This document shows positions 36,551 through 45,597 of a DNA stretch of 64,000 nt, piece after piece. The notes below the pieces were generated by a model. It had not been told where the DNA came from, ran no database searches, and worked only from the letters and a program-made list of their open reading frames with translations. Origin of the DNA: Methylomarinovum caldicuralii. Lineage in GTDB: Bacteria; Pseudomonadota; Gammaproteobacteria; Methylococcales; Methylothermaceae. Each line of letters begins with the position of its first letter. Positions within the stretch are counted from its first letter, which is position 1. The stretch lies in contig NZ_AP024714.1 in NCBI RefSeq assembly GCF_033126985.1, positions 1 to 64,000 on the forward strand, given 5' to 3'. The position numbers and the translations under genes are program-made.

Positions 36551-37758
36551 CAGAACTCCAGTTGACTGATGAGGTCGTAAATCGGCCCCATCACCGAGAG
36601 CATCACCCACCCCATGAGAGCACCGATGACCAGATTGAGCGTCGGCTCGATCAGGGCTTGCATACGCTCGATGGCCTCGTCCACATCGCGGTGGTAGAAA
36701 TAATCCACACTGGCCAGCGCCTTTCCCAGATCGCCGGTGCGCTCGCCGATCTTGATCAGGCGGATCACCAGACGGGGGAACAAATCCATATCTTCCAACG
36801 CCTCGCTGACCGGCTCGCCGCGGGCGATCGCCTCCCGGGCCTGGGCCAGTCCCCTGGCCACGTAAGCGTTGCCCACCACGCCGACACACAATTCGAAGCA
36901 TTCCAGCACCGGCAGCCCCGCCTGGAACAGCAGGGCCAAGTAATGCGCGAAGCGGGCCATGACCAACTTTTCCAGCACCGGTCCGAGCAGCGGCAGGCGC
37001 AGTTTGAGGGCATCGAACCAAAGACGGGCCGAAACGCTCCTGGCCAGGATGAAACGCGCCAACACCAGGAACGCTACCGGCATGCCGAGCAACCAGGGCC
37101 AGTAAGCCACCATGGCGTGGGAGACGGCGATCAACAGCCGGGTATGCCAGGGGATTTCCCCTTCCATCGACAGGATGAAGCCGGTCACCTGGGGAACCAC
37201 ATATACCATCATGAAGGTCACCGCTCCCAGAACGATGATGCTGGAGAACAGGGGATAGGCAAGCGCCTTCTTGGTACGGGCGATCATCTCGTCCTGCCAT
37301 TTGAGGGATTCGGTCAGATGTGCGAGCACCGATCCCAGCTCACCGCTACGTTCCCCGGCACGGATCAGATCGACGAACAGCGCCGAGAATACCCGGGGAT
37401 AGGCGGCCAACGCATCGGAGAAGGCACTGCCCGCCTCGATTTTCTCCGCCACCCCGCTGACCACGTCACGCAGCCTCCCTGGCGGCAGGGTCTCAGCGTA
37501 GTCCCGCAGGGCGTCGAGCACGCCGATGCCGGCATTGACCATCTGTTCCAACTGGAAACAAAAGTGGATCAACTCGCGTCGCCCCACCCGCATCCTGAAG
37601 CCCAGAGAACCGCGCCGCTCGCGCACGACCCGAGCGCGAATCAGGGTCAGCCGCCGGGCGCCCAGACGGGACTCGAGCATGTCCTCGTTATCGGCCTCCG
37701 CCAGACCGTGGCAACGCCGGCCTTGGGAATCGACGGCGGTATAACGGTAACGGGGCAT
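36550..37758 (-). CDS. mshG: Type II/IV secretion inner-membrane platform protein (GspF/PilC/MshG)
   Basis: 402-residue polytopic protein with the two T2SF repeats and three main membrane segments. The N-terminal YRYTAVDSQGRRCHGLAEAD, AGIGVLDALRDYAE and IKIGERTGDLGKALASVDYFYH are typical. It anchors the ATPase and pilin machinery at the inner membrane. The start is 1 bp after the ATPase stop. I use the MSHA name from operon context. Confidence 0.9.
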   Translation of the reverse strand: MPRYRYTAVDSQGRRCHGLAEADNEDMLESRLGARRLTLIRARVVRERRGSLGFRMRVGRRELIHFCFQLEQMVNAGIGVLDALRDYAETLPPGRLRDVVSGVAEKIEAGSAFSDALAAYPRVFSALFVDLIRAGERSGELGSVLAHLTESLKWQDEMIARTKKALAYPLFSSIIVLGAVTFMMVYVVPQVTGFILSMEGEIPWHTRLLIAVSHAMVAYWPWLLGMPVAFLVLARFILARSVSARLWFDALKLRLPLLGPVLEKLVMARFAHYLALLFQAGLPVLECFELCVGVVGNAYVARGLAQAREAIARGEPVSEALEDMDLFPRLVIRLIKIGERTGDLGKALASVDYFYHRDVDEAIERMQALIEPTLNLVIGALMGWVMLSVMGPIYDLISQLEF

Positions 37759-37759
37759 C

Positions 37760-39457
37760 TCATCCTGCCGGATTCAGATTGGTCACCCGACGTACCTCCG
37801 CCAGGGAGGTCACTCCCGCGGCTACCTGGCGCAGACCATCTTCAGCCAGCGAACGGTAGCCCTTGCGCCGGGCGGCCTGTTCGATCTCCGGCATCGACGC
37901 CCCTTTGGCCACCAAGGCATCGAGTTCGGCATCAAAGGGAATCACCTCCATGATCAGGGTACGCCCTCGGTATCCGTGAAACTGACAGGCGGCGCAGCGT
38001 CCGGCCTCATAGATGACCCTGGCCTCATCCGGCTCCCAACCCCAGCGGGCCTGATCTTCCAGGGAAGGGGTCACCGGGCGGCGACACTTGGCACAAAGCC
38101 GCCGCACCAGACGCTGCGCGATGACGCCGATGAGGTTGCCTGCGATCAGGTCGGTGGAAACCCCGATGTCCCGCAGGCGGACCAGCGCCCCCACGGCCGA
38201 GTTGGTATGCAGCGTGGAAAACACCTGGTGCCCGGTCATGGCGGCCCGAAGTGCCATGGTGGCGGTTTCCTGATCGCGGATCTCGCCCACCAGGATCACG
38301 TCCGGGTCCTGGCGCAACAATGAACGAATCCCGCCGGCGAAATCCAGCTTGGCTGCCGGATTGAGGGAACTCTGCCGCGCCCCGGGCAGCGGATACTCAA
38401 CCGGATCCTCCAGGGTCATGATGTTGACCCTTTCATTGTTGATGTAAGCGAGCAGGGAATAGAGCGTCGTGGTCTTGCCGCTGCCGGTAGGCCCAGTGAC
38501 CAGCAGCAGCCCCTCGGGACGACCGGCCATGGCTTTCAGGAGCGCCAGGGTATCGGCGGCCACGTCCAGCCGGTCCAGGGGCACGATCCCTTTGCGCTTG
38601 TCGAGAATGCGCAGCACCAGGTTTTCGCCATGGAGGGTGGGATGGGTGGCGGTGCGGAAATCGATGTCACGGCCGGCGACGGTGAGCTGGATGTGGCCGT
38701 CCTGGGGGCTGCGGGTTTCGGCGATATTCATCTGCGCCATCACTTTGAGACGTACTAGCATGCCCGACCAATAGCGCTTGTGCAGCACCCGCACCTGATG
38801 CAGCACCCCATCGATGCGGTAACGGATACGGAGGAAACCTTCCTCCGGCTCGAAATGGATGTCAGAGGCGCCTTGGCGCACCGCATCCGCCAGCAGGGCG
38901 TCCACCAGGCGCACCAGCGGGTGACTGTAGCGCTCGCCCTCCAGCCCCAGCTCGGTCTCCTGTTCACCGGTTTCCAGCTCACGGAGAATGCCGCCAAGGG
39001 ACAATTCGTAGCCGTAAAACCGGTCGATCGCCTCTTCCAGTTCGGCTTCTCCGGCCAACACTGGTTCGATTTCCAGCCGTCCTCCCAGAAGCACACTGAG
39101 ACGGTCGAGGGTGACGATGTCGAACACGTCCGCCATCGCGACCTTGAGCGTACCCGCCTCGGCGTTATAGGCCACCGGAACCACCCGCAGACGGCGGGCG
39201 GTTTCCTGGTCTATCAGTTTGAGGGCTTCGGCGTCCGGCACCCAGGTCTTCAAATCGACGCTTTCCTGGCCCAGAGAGCGTCCCAACTGGTCGCGGATGA
39301 CCTCTTCCGTGACGAAACCGAGCTGAACGAGGATCTTGCCCAAGGGTTCGCGCCCGGGACTGTTCTTCTGTTCCAGCAGGGCGATCTCCAACTGATCGGG
39401 CGTGAGGATGCCTTCCTCGATCAGCAATTCACCCAGGCGTTTCTTCTGGGGAGTCAC
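37760..39457 (-). CDS. mshE: Pilus assembly ATPase with MshEN c-di-GMP domain (MshE-like)
   Basis: 565-residue hexameric extension ATPase. Residues about 7-30 match the MshEN c-di-GMP motif (RLG..L...G.LT...L..AL..Q) and a second, weaker copy follows at about 40-62. The catalytic core has Walker A GPTGSGKTTT, the Asp box/Walker B region around LLRQDPDVILVGEIRDQET, and a tetra-Cys metal site (CAKCRRP and CAACQFH). It overlaps the TPR gene by 4 bp. Pilus extension is probably c-di-GMP-regulated. Confidence 0.93.
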   Translation of the reverse strand: MTPQKKRLGELLIEEGILTPDQLEIALLEQKNSPGREPLGKILVQLGFVTEEVIRDQLGRSLGQESVDLKTWVPDAEALKLIDQETARRLRVVPVAYNAEAGTLKVAMADVFDIVTLDRLSVLLGGRLEIEPVLAGEAELEEAIDRFYGYELSLGGILRELETGEQETELGLEGERYSHPLVRLVDALLADAVRQGASDIHFEPEEGFLRIRYRIDGVLHQVRVLHKRYWSGMLVRLKVMAQMNIAETRSPQDGHIQLTVAGRDIDFRTATHPTLHGENLVLRILDKRKGIVPLDRLDVAADTLALLKAMAGRPEGLLLVTGPTGSGKTTTLYSLLAYINNERVNIMTLEDPVEYPLPGARQSSLNPAAKLDFAGGIRSLLRQDPDVILVGEIRDQETATMALRAAMTGHQVFSTLHTNSAVGALVRLRDIGVSTDLIAGNLIGVIAQRLVRRLCAKCRRPVTPSLEDQARWGWEPDEARVIYEAGRCAACQFHGYRGRTLIMEVIPFDAELDALVAKGASMPEIEQAARRKGYRSLAEDGLRQVAAGVTSLAEVRRVTNLNPAG

Positions 39458-40173
39458 CGGGCCATCTCCTCCAATTGGCGCAAGCGCCGGGCCGCCACCT
39501 CCGGGTCGAAGGCGGCCTTGCGCTGCCGGGCTAACTGCAAAGCTTCGGTGTAGAAACTGCGCGCCAGGCGATACTGTCCCAAGTGATCCAGGGTCACCGC
39601 CAGATCGTAGCTATAATCAGGATGCGTCAGATCGATGCGATGGGCATGGAAGTAGGCTTGCTGGGCTCTAGGCCAATCGTTACGGCGGGCATATAGGTCA
39701 CCGAGCACGGCGTACAACCAGGCGGTGGGGCTCCGCTCCGAGGCGGCCTGTTCCAGTGCAGCCAGCAGACGCTCATCCTGCGGATGCAATACCGCCAGAC
39801 CCGCCAGCGCCAGCGGTTCGTCCGGACTCAGTGCCAGCGCCTGATGATATCCGTGCTCGGCCATATCACGGCGACCCAATTTCAGGGCGGCCGCAGCCAA
39901 CCCCAGCCAGGCTTCAACGGCATCCTGCCGCCACCCAAGCGCGTGGGAAAAAGCCTGGTAAGCAGCTTCCCAATCCCCCCGCCTATACGCCGCCCGCCCC
40001 TGCCCAACCCAGCAAGCCGCCGTCTCTGCCCGGGGCGAACGTATGATCTTCAGGGCGCCGGCACGGATCTCCTCCTCGGCAGCGCGTTCTTCAAGCGGCG
40101 GCGGACAGTCAGCCTGGGCGGGCAACATCTCCGCGGCCAACAACATCAGCAGCAGTACCTTAGCACGGTTCAT
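39454..40173 (-). CDS. Secreted TPR protein (MshN/PilF-like)
   Basis: 239 residues with a signal peptide (MNRAKVLLLMLLAAEMLPAQA) and about four TPR units (for example GRAAYRRGDWEAAYQAFSHAL and AVLGDLYARRNDWPRAQQAYFHA). In MSHA and type IV pilus operons a TPR protein assists secretin assembly. ATGA overlaps join it to the secretin gene upstream and the ATPase gene downstream. Confidence 0.82.
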   Translation of the reverse strand: MNRAKVLLLMLLAAEMLPAQADCPPPLEERAAEEEIRAGALKIIRSPRAETAACWVGQGRAAYRRGDWEAAYQAFSHALGWRQDAVEAWLGLAAAALKLGRRDMAEHGYHQALALSPDEPLALAGLAVLHPQDERLLAALEQAASERSPTAWLYAVLGDLYARRNDWPRAQQAYFHAHRIDLTHPDYSYDLAVTLDHLGQYRLARSFYTEALQLARQRKAAFDPEVAARRLRQLEEMAR

Positions 40174-41741
40174 GGCGCCGAAGTCGCTTTCAGAAAATCA
40201 CGGTAGTTCTTGAGATCGCCTTTGAGGCTGGCGCTGCGGATCACTGTGGGACGAATGAAGATCACCAGTTCCGACTTCCGCCCCTGATCATTCTTGTAAC
40301 TGAACAACGGCCCCACATAGGGAATGCGTGACAGGCCGATGATCCCTTGGGTCTTACGGGCGATATCGTCCTGCATCAATCCACCGATGATGCCGATGTG
40401 CCCATCGTGAAGGCGCAGCATTGATTCCATTTCCTGCACCTCGATCTGGGGCACCCGGCTTTCGGTGCCGGCCTGAGCCAGCATGGGATTGGGATCCTTG
40501 ACGAACCCCGTGATTCGGGAAATGGTGGGACGCACGTGCAGCAGCACGTTGTCCTGATCATCGATGGCCGGGGTGACGCTCATGACGAAACCCACCGGCA
40601 CGGTGTGAGGTGTGGTCTCGGTGGTGGTGACACTGACGCCCTGAGTCTGATTGGTGTCCACCTCGACGGTGAAATAAACCTGATTCTCCACTACCCGCAA
40701 CACCGCGGTCTGGTTATTGACTACCATCAGCTTGGGGCTGGAGATGACCCGGGTGTCCCCGAATTCACTCAGCAATTTGACCGTGGCGGCCAGGTCCTTG
40801 CCGGCATAGGCGATGGTCAATGCCGGCGGGCCGGAAAGGGCCTGCCCGAGCATGTTCTGGACAATGTCGATCTTGCGCTTGTCGCTGCCCAGTTTGACGT
40901 TGACCGCCTCCCAATCGACCCCGGCCTGATAACGGTCATTGAGACTCACGTCCACCACGGTGGCCTCGATCAAAACCTGGCGCTGCGCCCGGCGCAAAAC
41001 CTGATTCAGATAACGGCGGATCTTGCGGTGCTGGCGGGCGGTGGCCTTAACGCTGAGCAGTCCGCTTTCGGGATGCGCAATGATCGGCGACGCCCCTTGT
41101 GCTTTTTTGCCGTTCTGCTGCGGCGGACTGACCCCCAAAATGGCTGCGGTGTTATTTACCAGCCGCTCCCAGAAATGATTCTTCGATTGACTGGCAACCT
41201 GGGTGGCCGATCCGTTGTCGCTCTCTTCGCCGCCTTGCTTCCCATTTTCTCCCCCGATTTTATTGGAGACGCTGACCTGATTGACGCTGTCGCGGACGAT
41301 ATTGACGTAAGGAATGGGATAGTGTTCGAAATAGGGGGCATCCGGCCCGATCTTGAGATAATGTCCCTGCAGCTGGTAACGCAACCCCAGCTGATCGGCG
41401 ATGCGTGCAAGAATCTGCTCCAGGGTCTGGTCGATGGCATTGAGGGTCACCTTGCCCTCCACACCGGGCGCCAGATCTAGATTCAATTGGGCGTCACGCG
41501 CCAGAGCGAACAGGAACCGGCGTACCGGCACGTCGGTCACCACCGCGGAAAAACGCTTGGATGAAGGATGCCCCGTCGTCTCCGGCAGCGGCGGCAACGG
41601 CGTTACCGGCGCCGGTACCTCACCCACTACTGCTGCAGGTGAATGAAGATGACGGACCGGCTGCGGTTTCAACGGCATCTGCCCGGCGCAACCGGTCAGC
41701 AAGGCCGTCAACAAGAACCCGATCACAATTTCGTTTCTCAT
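40170..41741 (-). CDS. mshL: MshL-type secretin lipoprotein
   Basis: 523-residue outer-membrane secretin. It has a lipoprotein signal (LLTALLTGCAG), an N-terminal domain with VPVRRFLFALARDAQLNLDL and GKVTLNAIDQTLEQILARIADQLGLRY, then DSVNQVSVSNKIGG, all very close to MshL. The C-terminal secretin core contains VPQIEVQEMESMLRLHDGH. The ATG at 41741 is 2 nt from GGAG, and 41753 is an alternative. First gene of the operon, divergent from the DUF2959 gene across about 100 bp. Confidence 0.9.
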   Translation of the reverse strand: MRNEIVIGFLLTALLTGCAGQMPLKPQPVRHLHSPAAVVGEVPAPVTPLPPLPETTGHPSSKRFSAVVTDVPVRRFLFALARDAQLNLDLAPGVEGKVTLNAIDQTLEQILARIADQLGLRYQLQGHYLKIGPDAPYFEHYPIPYVNIVRDSVNQVSVSNKIGGENGKQGGEESDNGSATQVASQSKNHFWERLVNNTAAILGVSPPQQNGKKAQGASPIIAHPESGLLSVKATARQHRKIRRYLNQVLRRAQRQVLIEATVVDVSLNDRYQAGVDWEAVNVKLGSDKRKIDIVQNMLGQALSGPPALTIAYAGKDLAATVKLLSEFGDTRVISSPKLMVVNNQTAVLRVVENQVYFTVEVDTNQTQGVSVTTTETTPHTVPVGFVMSVTPAIDDQDNVLLHVRPTISRITGFVKDPNPMLAQAGTESRVPQIEVQEMESMLRLHDGHIGIIGGLMQDDIARKTQGIIGLSRIPYVGPLFSYKNDQGRKSELVIFIRPTVIRSASLKGDLKNYRDFLKATSAP

Positions 41742-41845
41742 AACTCCAAACATAGTCTGGGGCGATAGATTTGCAAGCTGCCTTGCCCGGTGCGCTTCCC
41801 ATCGGCTACAGTTCAAGCTGTTCAATCACTTCGATACATGCCGCC

Positions 41846-42475
41846 ATGCCATACCTATTCTTGTTTCTTCTTTTAACGTCCTGCTCCAGCGCCTATTACG
41901 GGGCCATGGAAAAAGTCGGCTTCCACAAGCGCGACATCCTGGTCCACCGGATCGAGAAGGCCCGGGAGGAGCAGGCGGAGACCAAGGAACAGTTCAAGAC
42001 CGCGCTGGAAAAATTCGCCGCCCTGACCGACTTCCACGGCGGCGATCTGCAGGACAAATACGAGGAACTGAACGCTGCCTACGAGGCCAGCGCGGAGAAG
42101 GCCGAGGCGGTCAGGCGGCGCATCGCTGACATCGAGGACGTGGCCGAAGCCCTGTTCGAGGAGTGGAAAGAGGAGCTCGAGCAGTACCACAATGCCGCCA
42201 TGCGGTCCCAGAGCGCCCGTCAGCTGGCGGAAACCAAACGCCGCTACCGGCGCCTGATCGCGGCGATGAAACGGGCCGCCGCCAAAATGGACCCGGTCCT
42301 GGCGATGTTCCACGACCGGGTGCTGTTCCTCAAACACAATCTCAACGCCCGCGCCATCGCCTCCCTGCAGGGAGAGCTGGACCAGATCCAGGACAACGTC
42401 GCCAGCCTCATCCGGGAGATGGAGCGCGCCATCGCCGAGGCCGACATCTTCATCCGCGCCATACAGAAAAGCTGA
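41846..42475 (+). CDS. DUF2959 family lipoprotein
   Basis: 209 residues with a lipobox-like signal (PYLFLFLLLTSCSS), followed by an all-helical coiled-coil body. The motif AYYGAMEKVGFHKRDILVHRIEKARE at the mature N-terminus is the DUF2959 hallmark. The function is unknown. It is transcribed away from the secretin operon and 70 bp before the VWA cluster, which could share its promoter. The in-frame ATG at 41771 gives no signal peptide and is not used. Confidence 0.83.
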   Translation: MPYLFLFLLLTSCSSAYYGAMEKVGFHKRDILVHRIEKAREEQAETKEQFKTALEKFAALTDFHGGDLQDKYEELNAAYEASAEKAEAVRRRIADIEDVAEALFEEWKEELEQYHNAAMRSQSARQLAETKRRYRRLIAAMKRAAAKMDPVLAMFHDRVLFLKHNLNARAIASLQGELDQIQDNVASLIREMERAIAEADIFIRAIQKS

Positions 42476-42545
42476 GCGGCAACGCTTCCACCGCTTTTGC
42501 CGTTCTGGTCTATGCTTCAGTAAAAAACCGAAGGATGGACCGTTC

Positions 42546-44258
42546 GTGCGTTCGCTTGCCCTACTGCTGCTCCTGCTCTGCTCGGCCGCCGTCCCTGCGG
42601 CCGACGCGGTGCGCGTTCTCATCGACGTCTCCGGCAGCATGAAACAAACCGACCCGCAGGACCTGCGGGTCCCGGCCCTCAAGCTGCTGCTGGAGCTGCT
42701 GCCGCCGGAAACCCGCGCCGGGGTGTGGCTGTTCGCCGACCAGCCCGAACCGCTGCTGTCGCCGGCGTCGGTCGATGACGCCTGGAAACGGAAGGCGGCG
42801 GCCGCCAGCGCCAAGATCCATTCCCGCGGCCGTTACACCGACATCGAGGCCGCCCTGCGAGCCGCCACCGCCGACTGGGACAAAGCCCCCGAGGCCGGCA
42901 GCCGTCATCTGATCCTGCTCACCGACGGCATGGTGGACGTGGAAGGCGGTGCGGCCGCCGACCAGGCTTCCCGTGAGCGCCTGCTGGGCCGGTTGCTGCC
43001 CGCACTGCAAGACCGGCAGGTTCACCTCTACACCATCGCCCTGTCCGACCAGGCGGACCATGCGCTGCTCAAGCAGTTGGCGGTGGCCACCGACGGCTGG
43101 AACGAAACCACCCGCTCGGCCGAACAGTTGCAGCGCGTTTTTCTCAGGATTTTCAAGAAGGTGGTCCCCCGCGATGCCGTACCGCTGGAGGGAAACCGCT
43201 TCAAGGTGGACACCAGCGTGCGGGAATACACCCTGCTGGTGTTCCATCAGCCGGACAGCCCGGAAACCGAACTGGTCAAGCCCAGCGGCGAACACTGGAC
43301 CGCCGCCCAACATCCCGACAACGTGCGCTGGCATCGGGAAAGCGGCTACGATCTCGTCACCGTCACCAACCCCATGCCCGGGGAATGGCAGCTGGTGGCC
43401 AAAGCCGATCCCGACAACCAGGTCATGATCGTCACCGATCTCAAGCTCAAGGTCGCCCCCCTGCCCAACTACGTGCTCGCCGGGGATTCCCTCACCCTTG
43501 TCGCCGAACTGACCGAGCACGGCAAACGCATCACCGAGGCCAACTTTCTGCGCCTGGTCGATTTCCAGTTCCGGCGGGACACCACAGCAGAACCCGTCCC
43601 CCTGTTCCCGGGCGAGGAGACGGGCACCTACACCCAGACGGTGACGGACCTGGAACCGGGCACCTACACCCTGCAGGTCACCGCCAGCAGCAGGACTTTC
43701 GAACGCCGCCGGGAACAGAGCGTAGAGGTCATCACCAACCCGGTGCGCCTGGAAACCACCCTGCCCCACCGTCCCGGCGAAGACGCCGTGCTGCGCCTGA
43801 TTCCGGATCTCACGGTGATCGATCTGCACGGCTTTCACGCCACCGCCGTGCTGGAGAACGGCGACAGCCGGCCTTTCCAATCCATCGGCGAAGGCCAGTG
43901 GGAAAGCCGGATTCCCGTGGGTGAGGCCCCGGTCACCGTCAACCTGCAGGTGGAGGCCACAGACAGCCAGGGCCATTCCCTGCCGGTCGCCTTCACTCCC
44001 CTGACCCTCGAAGTGCAGCCGGAGGAAGCCCCTGCCGAAGAGACGGCCACGGCGGAGGAGGAGGCTGTGGACGAGGAATCCCTGGAAGAAGAACTGCTGG
44101 AGGAGGAAACAGAAAGCGGGCACTGGTGGGCCGCGGCCGCCATCGCCGGCGGCGCCAATCTGACGCTCGCCCTCGCCGGCTTTCTGCTCTGGCGCTGGCT
44201 GCAGCGCCGCGCCCGGAGACAACATGAAGCACTGCTGCAACGGCTGGGAGGAACATGA
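42546..44258 (+). CDS. Exported VWA-domain protein with C-terminal membrane anchor
   Basis: 570 residues from GTG 42546. It has a signal peptide (about 1-19), a von Willebrand A domain with an intact MIDAS motif (DVSGSMKQT at 27-35; LLTDGMVD later), then two or three beta-sandwich domains (about 220-480), an acidic Pro/Glu linker (about 490-525) and a membrane helix near the C-terminus. It is thus displayed in the periplasm from the inner membrane. Gene 2 of the cluster starts inside its stop (ATGA). The ligand and function are unknown. It loosely resembles other gammaproteobacterial VWA proteins of unknown role. Confidence 0.8.
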   Translation: MRSLALLLLLLCSAAVPAADAVRVLIDVSGSMKQTDPQDLRVPALKLLLELLPPETRAGVWLFADQPEPLLSPASVDDAWKRKAAAASAKIHSRGRYTDIEAALRAATADWDKAPEAGSRHLILLTDGMVDVEGGAAADQASRERLLGRLLPALQDRQVHLYTIALSDQADHALLKQLAVATDGWNETTRSAEQLQRVFLRIFKKVVPRDAVPLEGNRFKVDTSVREYTLLVFHQPDSPETELVKPSGEHWTAAQHPDNVRWHRESGYDLVTVTNPMPGEWQLVAKADPDNQVMIVTDLKLKVAPLPNYVLAGDSLTLVAELTEHGKRITEANFLRLVDFQFRRDTTAEPVPLFPGEETGTYTQTVTDLEPGTYTLQVTASSRTFERRREQSVEVITNPVRLETTLPHRPGEDAVLRLIPDLTVIDLHGFHATAVLENGDSRPFQSIGEGQWESRIPVGEAPVTVNLQVEATDSQGHSLPVAFTPLTLEVQPEEAPAEETATAEEEAVDEESLEEELLEEETESGHWWAAAAIAGGANLTLALAGFLLWRWLQRRARRQHEALLQRLGGT

Positions 44259-44920
44259 TCGACACCCACACCCTGACCCTGGCCTTTCTCGTCGAATCGG
44301 TCGCCCTGCTGCTTCTGGTCCTGGGCTGGATCCTGCACACCTGGCTGCGGCACCAGCGCCAGGAAACCGAAGCCGCCCGCCGCCTGATCTCCCAGGTGGA
44401 AAAAGCCGCGCCGGATCATTCCGCCGCTCTGGGGGAACTGCTGGCAGCCTTCGAACAACTGCCGCAGGGTCAGCAGGAAGCGTTAATCGGCGAACTGATC
44501 GAGCGCGAAAAAGCCCTTTATCACCAGGTTCTCCAGCTCTTTCTCAGCCGCGACAGCCACAGGCTGGGCCAACTGGCAGGCCACATCCGCGCCCTTCAGG
44601 AACCCTATCGGCAGCTGCTCAAGGAGGTCGCCGCCGCCCCGAAACCCGAAGCCGACTCCCGCCCCCTGCAGGAGGCCCAGCGCCAAATCGAGGCGCTTCA
44701 GGCGGAGACGCAGCAGCTTGCCGACCAGCTGCAGACGGCCCTGGAAACCATCGATACGCTGTCGGCCGAATACACCCGCATGTTCGCCCCCGACCGCAGC
44801 CGCGAGGAGCTGGAGGCCAGCCGCCGGCGCATCGTGGAAATGTTGAAGCGCAACGAGGCCAAGATGCGGCCGCCACAAACGTTGGACGACGACCTGATCA
44901 TCGAGGTGAGCGAATCATGA
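44255..44920 (+). CDS. Membrane-anchored coiled-coil protein, VWA cluster gene 2
   Basis: Unrecognised 221-residue protein. It has one N-terminal membrane helix (about 10-30), then a mostly helical cytoplasmic or periplasmic body with strong coiled coil (about 130-190, rich in Gln/Glu/Ala heptads). ATGA overlaps link it to the VWA gene before and the next gene after. Its topology like a tethered rod suggests a structural partner of the VWA protein (inference). Confidence 0.65.
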   Translation: MIDTHTLTLAFLVESVALLLLVLGWILHTWLRHQRQETEAARRLISQVEKAAPDHSAALGELLAAFEQLPQGQQEALIGELIEREKALYHQVLQLFLSRDSHRLGQLAGHIRALQEPYRQLLKEVAAAPKPEADSRPLQEAQRQIEALQAETQQLADQLQTALETIDTLSAEYTRMFAPDRSREELEASRRRIVEMLKRNEAKMRPPQTLDDDLIIEVSES

Positions 44921-45597
44921 ACGCAACGACCTGGATTCTCGCGGCCGAGCTGGGCCTGCTGCTGATTCTGATCCCCGGCGGGCTGCTGTTTCTGACCCTG
45001 CGGCGCAAACGGCGCCAGGACGCTGCCCTGGAAGCCCTGCTCAACCGGCTCGAAACCACTCTGCCGCAACGCCGCAGCCATTATCAGGAATGGTTGCAAC
45101 GGCATCTGGCGCTGGACGAATCCAATGCCGATGCCATCGCCAGCCAGTGGCTCGAAGCGGAAAGGCAATTCTGGCACGCAGCCGTCGCCACCCAGCTGCG
45201 CCCCGGCCCCGAGGCCCTCGGCAAGCTGCCCGATCCGTTCCACCGCTGTCTCGACCGTTGCCTGGAAAGCCTCTCGCAACATCTGTCTCCCTCCCTCTCT
45301 GCCGGGGAAACAGAGGAAGCAGCGCCTGAAGAGGCCGTCGCCGAACTTTTGGTGGAAAACACTGCAGCGCCTTCCCCGGAGGACGACCCTATCCTGGAAG
45401 ATGACGCCGCAATCGAAGTTTTCTCAGATACGCCTGAAGCGCCGGAGGAAACACCCGCTGGGGAGAGGGCGTCTGCCCTAGACAACTCTACACCGGGAGA
45501 CGAGGCTGAAGCCGATAGCGAAAACGAGCATCCAGAAACGGAATCCACCCCGGCCATTGCAACCGAGGCCGATCAGTCCGAGCCTCCCTCCCAGTAG
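44917..45597 (+). CDS. Membrane-anchored protein with acidic tail, VWA cluster gene 3
   Basis: Unrecognised 226-residue protein. It has a membrane helix near the N-terminus (about 6-28), a folded helical part (about 30-130), and a disordered tail (about 130-226) dominated by Glu, Asp, Ala, Pro and Ser. The start at 44917 overlaps gene 2 (ATGA). The longer frame to 44224 is just gene 2 read in another frame. The 3' end overlaps the convergent ubiB gene by 25 bp. Confidence 0.62.
   Translation: MNATTWILAAELGLLLILIPGGLLFLTLRRKRRQDAALEALLNRLETTLPQRRSHYQEWLQRHLALDESNADAIASQWLEAERQFWHAAVATQLRPGPEALGKLPDPFHRCLDRCLESLSQHLSPSLSAGETEEAAPEEAVAELLVENTAAPSPEDDPILEDDAAIEVFSDTPEAPEETPAGERASALDNSTPGDEAEADSENEHPETESTPAIATEADQSEPPSQ

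Noticed and set aside
41741-41845. Promoter pair in the secretin/DUF2959 gap
   Set aside because: TTGCAA-16-TATGTT on the minus strand would place the start at the ATG. No convincing promoter is visible for either side.
42497-42516. Promoter TTGCCG/TATGCT before the VWA gene
   Set aside because: The two boxes are only 8 bp apart, too close for a sigma70 promoter.
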